DNA of 64,000 bases from positions 1-64,000 of the forward strand of contig NZ_RYZH01000041.1 of the NCBI RefSeq assembly GCF_003977685.1, in the 5' to 3' direction. The notes under the pieces were generated by a model. That model was not told the DNA's origin, did not search any database, and was given only the letters and a program-made list of their open reading frames with translations. Source of the stretch: Tautonia sociabilis (GTDB lineage: Bacteria; Planctomycetota; Planctomycetia; Isosphaerales; Isosphaeraceae). Below are positions 57,900 through 64,000 of this stretch, piece after piece. How positions within the stretch are numbered: the first letter of the stretch is position 1; each line of letters begins with the position of its first letter. The position numbers and the translations under genes are program-made.

Positions 57900-59402
57900 T
57901 CAGCCGCCGTTCACCGTCTTCTCCTGCTTCGCCGTCTTCTCCTGCTTCGCCTCCGTCAGCGTCCCCGAGTGGGCCACCCGCTCGCTCGCCGCCAGTAGCA
58001 GGCCGGGCCCCGGCTCCTCCCCGCCCTCGGGGAGGGAAACGGGCTCGGGACCGTGCTGGATCTTGTGGTTGAGGATCAACAGCCAGAGGACGAACAGCAG
58101 CGCATAGATCAATCCGAACATGACGATTGATCCGAGCACCTGCTCGGCCCGCACCACCTCCGACAGCGCCTCGCTCGTCCGCAGCCCCCCTTCCGGGCCC
58201 CCCGCCCCGATCGTCGGGTACACGACCCAGGGCTGCCGGCCGACCTCCGCCGTCACCCAGCCCAGCTCGTTGGCCGCGAACGCCGGCACCACGGCGACGA
58301 CGTGATACCAGAGCAGCCACCGCTTCCGGTACAGCGTCCCCCGCCAGAGGAAGAGGCACGAAACCAGGCACGAGCCGAGGAACAGCAGGCCGATCCCCAC
58401 CATCGCGTGATAGGCCTGGAAGGTGAGCCAGACCGGCGGCATGCCCCAGTCCTCCTCCAGCTCGTCGAAGCCCGGGACCTCGGCCCCGGGATCCCCGTGC
58501 AGCAGCAGGCTGAGCATTCCCGGAATCTCGACCGAGTACCGCAGCTGTTTTGCCTCCTCGTCCGGCCAGCCGAAGAGCGACAGCCCCGCCCCCCGCTTCG
58601 ACTCGAACAGCCCCTCCATCGCCGCCAGCTTCGCCGGCTGACGCTCCCCGACGCCGATCGCCTGCGCGTGCCCCGACGCCAGTTGCGCCAGCGACGAGAC
58701 GGTCGCCAGCAGCAGCGCCCCGGTGAACGACCTCCGGGCGAACTCCTCGTGCCGGCCCTTCAGCAAGTACCACGCCGAGATGCTCATCACGAAGAACGCC
58801 CCCAGGAGGAACGCCCCAAGCCAGACATGCACCAGGCGATCCACCGTCGACGGGTTGAACACCATCGCCCAGAAGTCGGTGATCTCGGCCCGCTGGAAGG
58901 TCTGGCCGTGGATGACGTGCTCGCGCAGCTCGAACCCCGCCGGCGTTTGCTGCCAGCTGTTGGCGATCACGATCCAGATCGACGAGAACAGCCCTCCCAC
59001 CGCCACCATCAGCGTGGCGACGAAGTGCGTCTTCACCCCCACCCGCTCCCAGCCGAAGAGCAGGACCGCCAGGAACCCCGACTCCAAAAAAAACGCGAAG
59101 ATCCCCTCCGCCGCCAGCGCCGAGCCGAACACGTCGCCGACGTACCTCGAGTACGCCGCCCAGTTCGTGCCGAACTCGAACTCCATCACGATCCCCGTCA
59201 CCACCCCCAGCGCGAAGTTCAGGCCGAAGATCCTGGTCCAGAACCTGGCCGCCTGCTCGAAGATCGGGTCCTCCGGCGTTCGCAGGCGCATCGCCCCGAG
59301 ATACACCAGCACCATCCCCAGCCCGATCGTCAGCGGAGGGAACAGGTAATGGAACATGATGGTGAAGGCGAACTGCAGGCGGGAAAGCAGCAGGACGTCC
59401 AC
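57900..59402 (-). CDS. cydA: Cytochrome bd ubiquinol oxidase subunit I
   Basis: A 500-residue catalytic subunit that carries haems b558, b595 and d. It opens DVLLLSRLQFAFTIMFHYLFPPLTIGL with the haem-ligand His, has EFEFGTNW, RLVHVWLGA and YHAMVG with other ligands, and GRQPWVVYPT near the C-terminus. The Q-loop between helices 6 and 7 is short (the QPAKLAAMEG region then straight on), as in short-Q bd or CIO types. The start is GTG at 59402, chosen for the standard N-terminus and because CGGAG lies 9 nt upstream. The C-terminal tail has an EKTAKQEKT repeat. Confidence 0.95.
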   Translation of the reverse strand: MDVLLLSRLQFAFTIMFHYLFPPLTIGLGMVLVYLGAMRLRTPEDPIFEQAARFWTRIFGLNFALGVVTGIVMEFEFGTNWAAYSRYVGDVFGSALAAEGIFAFFLESGFLAVLLFGWERVGVKTHFVATLMVAVGGLFSSIWIVIANSWQQTPAGFELREHVIHGQTFQRAEITDFWAMVFNPSTVDRLVHVWLGAFLLGAFFVMSISAWYLLKGRHEEFARRSFTGALLLATVSSLAQLASGHAQAIGVGERQPAKLAAMEGLFESKRGAGLSLFGWPDEEAKQLRYSVEIPGMLSLLLHGDPGAEVPGFDELEEDWGMPPVWLTFQAYHAMVGIGLLFLGSCLVSCLFLWRGTLYRKRWLLWYHVVAVVPAFAANELGWVTAEVGRQPWVVYPTIGAGGPEGGLRTSEALSEVVRAEQVLGSIVMFGLIYALLFVLWLLILNHKIQHGPEPVSLPEGGEEPGPGLLLAASERVAHSGTLTEAKQEKTAKQEKTVNGG

Positions 59403-59714
59403 GGCGCTGGGCTCCGGCTCACGGCAGGTCCACGATCCGGCGGGGCGAGCACGCACCGTCGCCTCGCTCCGCTCCCGGAGGGGGGCGGCCAGGGCCAGGC
59501 CGGGCCGGAGGCACGGTCGGCCTTGGGGCCCCCTGCTCCGCGATCGTAATCGATCCGGTGGTGAAATTCCAGCTATACGACTTTGTTGATTCGTTTGAAA
59601 TTCGCGGAGCCTGCGAACCGTTCGGAACGTTCACCGAAGCCGACACCCTGGTCCGATCGGGATCGGAGCCGGGCGCCGTGTCGCCGAAGGCCGGGCCGAA
59701 CTCCGTCTGGGGTC
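59403..59714. other. Intergenic region upstream of cydA
   Basis: About 310 bp. A lower-GC stretch at 59545-59605 contains, on the minus strand, TTTCAA, a 17-bp gap and TATAGC, a possible cydA promoter of modest match. No gene is seen. Confidence 0.45.
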
Positions 59715-61172
59715 TTAGGTCAAGGGCAATAGCCAGGCGCCGAGCATCGTCGCCAGCAGGCCCGTGAGCCCCATGACGCCGGTCATGGGGGTGACCGTCT
59801 TCAGGCCCTCGGCCTCGGTCAGCCCGGCCATCTGACAGATCACCCAGAACCCGCTGTCGGCCATCCACGCGAACGGCTTGGACCCGCAGCCGATCGCCAT
59901 CGCCAGGTAGACCGGATGGCAGCCCAGCCCCCCCGACTCGGCCAGCGGCGCCAGCACGCCGACGGCGGTGATCATCGCCACCGTCGCCGACCCCTGCGCC
60001 GTCCTCACCAGGGCCGACACCAAAAACGCCAGCGGCAGCACCGCCATCGCCGAGCCGCCTCCGGCCATCGCCTCGATCGACTCCGCCACGCCCCCCTGCC
60101 GGATCGCCGCCCCGAACGCCCCGCCGGCCGAAGTGATCAGGATGATGACCCCGCCCCCCGCCAGCGCCGACCCCGCCGCCGAGGCCAGCGACTTCCGGTC
60201 CCTCCCCGGCCTCCCCGCCAGCGTCGCCAGTGCCACCGCCGCGGCGATCGCCAGCGCCACGTTCTTGTCTCCCAGCGTTTTCAACGCCGGGGAGACGGCC
60301 TCCACCCACCCCGGCGCCGGTTCGTCGCCGAGCCCCTTCACCACGGTCGATACCGCCGCGTCGGAGGCGATCAGCACGAACGGCAGCACGATCGGCGCCA
60401 TCGCCAGCCACAGCGGCGGCAGGTCCGAGTCCGGCTTGCGGATGACCGCCTCCAGGTCCTCGATCGCCAGGTCGCCCGAGTCGCGCAGGGGGATGTCCAT
60501 TCTCCGGTTCAGCCACGTCGCGAACGCGAAGCCGCTCAGCGCCGCCACCGAGCCGATCACCACCCCGGCCGCCGCCATCGTCAGCAGGTCGACCCCCAGC
60601 TCCCCGGCCACCAGCAGCGGGCCGGGAGTGGGGGGGACGAGCGAGTGCGCCATCGTCGCCCCGGCGACGATCGCCAGGACGTAGAGCAGGTAATCCTTCC
60701 TCGTCCGCAGCCACATCGCCTTGCCCAGGGGCATGATCAGGTAGAAGACCGTGTCGAAGAACACCGGGATCGCCAGCACGAACCCGCTGCCCAGGAACGC
60801 CAGGGCGGCCCTCCCCTGCCCCACCAGCCCCACGGCCGACCGCACGATCCGGTCGGCCGAGCCGCTGTCCAGCAGGCACTTGCCGATGATCGCCGCCATC
60901 GCGATCAGGATCCCAATCCCCGCCGCCGTGTCCCCGAACCCCTCGGCCACGCGGTCGGCGGCCGTCGCCGAGGCGAACGCCGCCGCCTGCTCCTCGGTCC
61001 AGTCCCCGGCCGCCACCTTCGCCTCGGCCGTCGCCTCCAGCGTCTCCCTCGGCGTCAGCGACGCCACCGCGAACGCCGCCAGCAGCAGCGCCAGGAACGC
61101 ATGCAGCCTCAGCCACAGGATCCCCGCCAGCACGATGCCGACGGCCAGCAGCAGGGTCGCCACGGGATGCAT
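59715..61172 (-). CDS. GntP-family gluconate/organic-acid permease
   Basis: A 485-residue polytopic permease of the GntP (gluconate:H+ symporter) family. PVFFDTVFYL, LVPPTPGPLLVA, SAGGAFGAAI and GSATVAMITA are signature segments; the C-terminus has SGFWVICQMAGL. About 12 membrane helices are expected. Substrates in this family include gluconate, glycerate and related hydroxy acids, so the particular one is not known. ATG at 61172 has GGAG 9 nt upstream. It follows another GntP gene on the same strand (222 bp), suggesting duplication. Confidence 0.9.
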   Translation of the reverse strand: MHPVATLLLAVGIVLAGILWLRLHAFLALLLAAFAVASLTPRETLEATAEAKVAAGDWTEEQAAAFASATAADRVAEGFGDTAAGIGILIAMAAIIGKCLLDSGSADRIVRSAVGLVGQGRAALAFLGSGFVLAIPVFFDTVFYLIMPLGKAMWLRTRKDYLLYVLAIVAGATMAHSLVPPTPGPLLVAGELGVDLLTMAAAGVVIGSVAALSGFAFATWLNRRMDIPLRDSGDLAIEDLEAVIRKPDSDLPPLWLAMAPIVLPFVLIASDAAVSTVVKGLGDEPAPGWVEAVSPALKTLGDKNVALAIAAAVALATLAGRPGRDRKSLASAAGSALAGGGVIILITSAGGAFGAAIRQGGVAESIEAMAGGGSAMAVLPLAFLVSALVRTAQGSATVAMITAVGVLAPLAESGGLGCHPVYLAMAIGCGSKPFAWMADSGFWVICQMAGLTEAEGLKTVTPMTGVMGLTGLLATMLGAWLLPLT

Positions 61173-61394
61173 GGAAGCGGGCTCCGGGGGCCGGGAGGGA
61201 CCTCGCGCAGCGTTTCGGAGTCGCGGAGGAGAACACACCTCGGAAATCAAAAGATCATCGATCGAGACCTCCCGGCGAGCCTCCGCCCGACGATCCGAAG
61301 CCGACTTCTCCTCCCCCTCTCGACCGTTCTCCGCGTCCTCCTCGTCTCGACTCGTCGGCTCGGCGGCTCCTCGGCCCGGCGAGCGGTTCGATCC

Positions 61395-63119
61395 TCACGC
61401 CAGCCCCGCCAGCGGCAAGACCATCGCCAGCAACACGCTGATCACCAGCCCCACCCCTCCCAGGATCAACAGCAGGGGAGTCCAGCTCTTCAGCGCCTCC
61501 GCCTCCGTCAGGCCGCTCATCTTGGCGAAGACCCAGAAGCCGCTGTCGTTCATCCACGACCCGATCAGCGATCCGCTGCCGATGGCCGTCGCCAGGTAGG
61601 CCGGGTGATAGCCCAGGGCCGCCGCCGCGTCCGCCGGCACCAGCGCCGCGATGATCCCCGACGCGGTGATCATCGCCACCGTGCTCGACCCCTGCGCCAC
61701 CTTCAACACCGCCGACACCAGGAAGCCCACCAGCATCAGGATCAGGCCCGACGGCGCCGCCCCCCCCGACGACCCGCCGCCGTCCCCCGGCCCGAAGGCC
61801 CCCTCGATCACGGCCCCGATCTGAGCCTGCGCCAGCATCGCCCCAAAGGCCCCGCCCGCGGCGGTGATCAAAATGATCACGCCGGCGCTCATCAGCGAAT
61901 GCTCGACCATCCGCGCCAGCTCCTCCCGAGTCGTCCCCCGCTGCCGGACCAGGATCAGCAGCCCCACCGCCGCCGAGACCAGCAGCGCGAAGTTCGGGTC
62001 CCCCACCAGCGCCGCCGCGTCCGACACCCGCCTCGTCGGCGTCTCCCAGACCTGCCGCCGCAGCACCCCTTCCGGGTAGATCTCCTCCAGCACCAGCCGG
62101 TTGGCCCGCTCCACCTCCGCGTCCGACATCCTCGAGAGGTTCCCCGAGCCCAGCGCCCGGCCGGCGTCCCGGACCAGCAGCACCCGCTCGTTCACCGCCG
62201 CCGCGATCGCCTCGGCCGACGGCGCTTCCAGCCCCGCTTCGGCCATCAGGTCCCGCAGGCGGGCCCTCGGCGTGCCGGGGATCAGGTCGGCCCGGGAGAG
62301 CGGCTCCATGAACCCCTCGGGGCTGAGCACGTCCTCGGCCACCATCCGAGCCGCGTGCTCGGAGTCGGCCACGGTCTTCAGCACCGTGTTCGTCGTGATC
62401 AGGATCACCGGCAGGGCCACCGGCAAGATCGCCAGCCACAACGGCGGCAACTGGTCGTCGCCCGGCGGAGCGGGCTCCGCCATCCCCGAAACCGACCGCA
62501 TCGGCACCGGCATCCTCCGATCCGCCCAGCCGCAGAACGCCAGCCCCACGACCGCCGAGGGCAGGGCCACCGCCACTCCGATCAGAATCATCGCCCCCAG
62601 GTCGATCCCCAGGTTCGCCGCCATCAGCAGCGGCCCCGGCGTCGGCGGCACCAGCGTGTGCGTGATCGCCCCGCCGCAGGCGATCGCCAGCACATACTTC
62701 AAGTAATGCGTCCCCGTCCTCCGATACAGCGACCTCCCCAGCGGCACCAGCAGGTAGAACACCGTGTCGAAGAAGACCGGCACCGCCAGCACGAACCCGC
62801 TGCCCATCAGCGCCGTCGCCGCCCGCTTCTCCCCCAGCAGCCCCAGGAAAAACCGCACGATCCGATCCGCCGCCCCGCTCTCCATCAGGCACGTGCCGAT
62901 CACCGCCGCCAACGCGATCACCACCCCGATGTTCCCCGCCGTCGCCCCGAACGCCGACGCCACCCGGCCAATCTTCTCCGCGATCGGCCCCGGCGCCATC
63001 AGGCTGACCAGCATCGCCGAGGAGATCAGCGCGATAAACGCATTCAAGCGCAAAACAAGAATCATCCCAATGACCGTCGCGATGCCGATCGCCAGGATGA
63101 CCAGCGGGTGAATCCCCAT
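61395..63119 (-). CDS. GntP-family permease with large central insertion
   Basis: A 574-residue GntP relative. It shares PVFFDTVFYL, THTLVPPTPGPLL, AAGGAFGAM, QGSSTVAMITA and SGFWVFAKMSGL with its neighbour. Between about 250 and 372 it has a soluble, charged insertion (SEHAARMVAEDV to VSDAAALVG) that the neighbour lacks (it has about 25 residues there). The insertion may be a cytoplasmic regulatory or binding module. ATG at 63119 was preferred because GGAGG lies about 11 nt upstream; ATG at 63140 has no ribosome site. Substrate unknown. Confidence 0.88.
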   Translation of the reverse strand: MGIHPLVILAIGIATVIGMILVLRLNAFIALISSAMLVSLMAPGPIAEKIGRVASAFGATAGNIGVVIALAAVIGTCLMESGAADRIVRFFLGLLGEKRAATALMGSGFVLAVPVFFDTVFYLLVPLGRSLYRRTGTHYLKYVLAIACGGAITHTLVPPTPGPLLMAANLGIDLGAMILIGVAVALPSAVVGLAFCGWADRRMPVPMRSVSGMAEPAPPGDDQLPPLWLAILPVALPVILITTNTVLKTVADSEHAARMVAEDVLSPEGFMEPLSRADLIPGTPRARLRDLMAEAGLEAPSAEAIAAAVNERVLLVRDAGRALGSGNLSRMSDAEVERANRLVLEEIYPEGVLRRQVWETPTRRVSDAAALVGDPNFALLVSAAVGLLILVRQRGTTREELARMVEHSLMSAGVIILITAAGGAFGAMLAQAQIGAVIEGAFGPGDGGGSSGGAAPSGLILMLVGFLVSAVLKVAQGSSTVAMITASGIIAALVPADAAAALGYHPAYLATAIGSGSLIGSWMNDSGFWVFAKMSGLTEAEALKSWTPLLLILGGVGLVISVLLAMVLPLAGLA

Positions 63120-63573
63120 CGCCGACTCGCCTCCGCTCATGGTGCGCCGCGCCGCGCCGCACCGCATTGGCCCGGCCCGGTGGGCCGGCCGGAACGACAT
63201 CTCCCGGAATCGTCGCTCGACCCGAAGTGATCGACACGCCCCGGATCCCCGCCCCTCCCGGCCGGGATCCCGCGATTCGGGACCGACACTATCACGCCGG
63301 CCTCCCCCCCGCAAACACCCAGCGGCCTCGGCCCGCTTCGTGTCCACCGGAGCGAGTGCTCGCGGACCATCGGAACGCGGCGCACCGTCGTGGAACGTCC
63401 TCGGGTTCCTCCCCTCGCGACGCCGGCCGTCTCCCCCGGCCGATCCCTCCTCGATCGCGCCGGGGGATCGCTGGCGATCGGCCCGGCCTCCTCGTAGGCT
63501 AGGAGGCGGGACGGCGGCCCGGCGTCGGCCGCCTTCGACTCGATTCCGGCCGGGGCCAGACCGGGAGCAAGCC
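63120..63573. other. Divergent intergenic region
   Basis: About 450 bp between the second GntP gene (-) and the DUF6702-like gene (+). A small palindrome (TCCCG-CGATT-CGGGA near 63269) is seen; no gene or clear promoter. Confidence 0.45.
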
Positions 63574-64000
63574 ATGACTCGACGGACGATCCTCGGGGCG
63601 TTGACGATCGCGGCGGCCGTCGGGCCGGCGGTCGCCCTCGGGGGGGAGGCGCACCCCTTCCACATCACCATCGCCGAGGCCGACTACAACGCCGATTCCG
63701 GCACGCTGGAGGTCGCCCTCCGCGTCTACAACCCCGGCGATCTGGAAGCGGCCCTCGGCCGACGTGCCGGCGAGCGCGTCGACCTGGAACGCACCGAAAA
63801 CGTCGACGCCCTGATCCTCGCCTACCTCAAGGAGGCCCTGGTCGCCACCCCCCCCGGCGGCGATCCCGCCCCCATCTGCTGGGTCGGCAAGGAAGTCACC
63901 CTCAAGACCGCCTGGCTCTACTTCGAGATCCCCCTGCCCGACGGCCCCGAGGGCGTCTGCTTCACCAACACCCTGCTCTTCGAGGTCGAGCCCGACCAGG
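63574..64000 (+). CDS. DUF6702-like exported protein, partial (3' end beyond window)
   Basis: The first 142 residues are read without a stop to the window edge. A signal peptide (about 1-24) is followed by HPFHITIAEADYNADSGTLEVALRVY, the pattern of DUF6702 proteins, which look like small periplasmic or outer-surface beta proteins in Bacteroidota and Planctomycetota. Two cysteines (C105, C129) could form a disulfide. ATG at 63574 (GGGAGC upstream). Function unknown; it lies divergent from the GntP genes. Confidence 0.7.
   Translation, partial: MTRRTILGALTIAAAVGPAVALGGEAHPFHITIAEADYNADSGTLEVALRVYNPGDLEAALGRRAGERVDLERTENVDALILAYLKEALVATPPGGDPAPICWVGKEVTLKTAWLYFEIPLPDGPEGVCFTNTLLFEVEPDQ

Noticed and set aside
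59916..63230. Long plus-strand frame opposite the two GntP genes
   Set aside because: It is rich in Arg, His, Pro and Gln with no domain; both GntP genes on the other strand show conserved signatures.

Overview
The window is very GC-rich, gene-dense bacterial DNA. Its gene families point to a planctomycete, most likely an Isosphaeraceae-type member. Seen here: two DUF1559 pilin-like proteins, a DUF1552/DUF1592 pair, a Tat-exported Gfo/Idh oxidoreductase, a sulfatase, a ThuA-like protein, a PEP-CTERM protein with HAF repeats, an Uma2-family protein, a BatA/VWA protein, and an FG-GAP metalloprotease carrying a planctomycete-type N-terminus. I see no rRNA, tRNA, CRISPR array, IS element or prophage. 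It looks like chromosomal backbone with lineage-specific accessory genes. Family and taxon calls come from recognising the sequences by eye; no search was run.

Layout. 0.5-4.4 kb: an ExbB-ExbD-ExbD energiser operon, divergent from a receiver/HATPase fusion. 4.5-9.3 kb: thioredoxin-TPR protein, an unknown helical protein and a P1B-type metal ATPase behind an AT-rich island. 9.9-11.7 kb: sulfotransferase, a decayed di-haem oxidoreductase remnant and GATC-rich palindromic tandem repeats. 11.7-15.8 kb: the DUF1592 cytochrome and DUF1552 pair. 16.3-24.2 kb: zinc-ribbon membrane protein, methyltransferase, ThuA, BatA/VWA, Uma2. 24.5-26.6 kb: FG-GAP/matrixin protein. 26.7-31.6 kb: a redox and arsenic block (OxyR-like regulator, AhpC, AhpD, ArsM, low-molecular-weight phosphatase, ArsR). 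31.7-34.5 kb: a GT39 glycosyltransferase and a 1.2-kb stretch with no clear gene. 34.5-38.8 kb: replication cluster dnaN-dciA-gyrB. 39.3-41.8 kb: HAF/PEP-CTERM protein and a double-redoxin protein. 42.3-50.8 kb: lipoprotein, DUF1559, membrane proteins, Gfo/Idh, sulfatase, second DUF1559. 51-55.2 kb: CorA, a LolA-like protein, gamma-glutamyltransferase. 55.4-59.4 kb: NhaA and cytochrome bd oxidase. 59.7-63.1 kb: two GntP permeases. The last gene (DUF6702-like) runs off the end.

How the genes work together. The clearest circuit is the arsenic block. Three perfect ATTCG-N6-CGAAT palindromes sit at two promoters, one before arsR and one between arsR and the phosphatase-arsM pair. One palindrome fills the 17-bp spacer between -35 and -10. 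This predicts an ArsR autoregulatory loop with a second, separately repressed promoter. Next to it, an OxyR-like regulator with both redox cysteines is divergent from ahpC-ahpD, a peroxide module. CydAB (oxygen reduction) and NhaA (Na+/H+ exchange) are convergent. dnaN, dciA and gyrB form a replication group, but dnaA and recF are not beside them. Most convergent gene pairs are separated by strong hairpins.

A recurring feature is short tandem DNA repeats. Hexamers in coding sequence encode dipeptide runs, often in signal peptides or linkers. Tetra- and pentamers occur in intergenic DNA.
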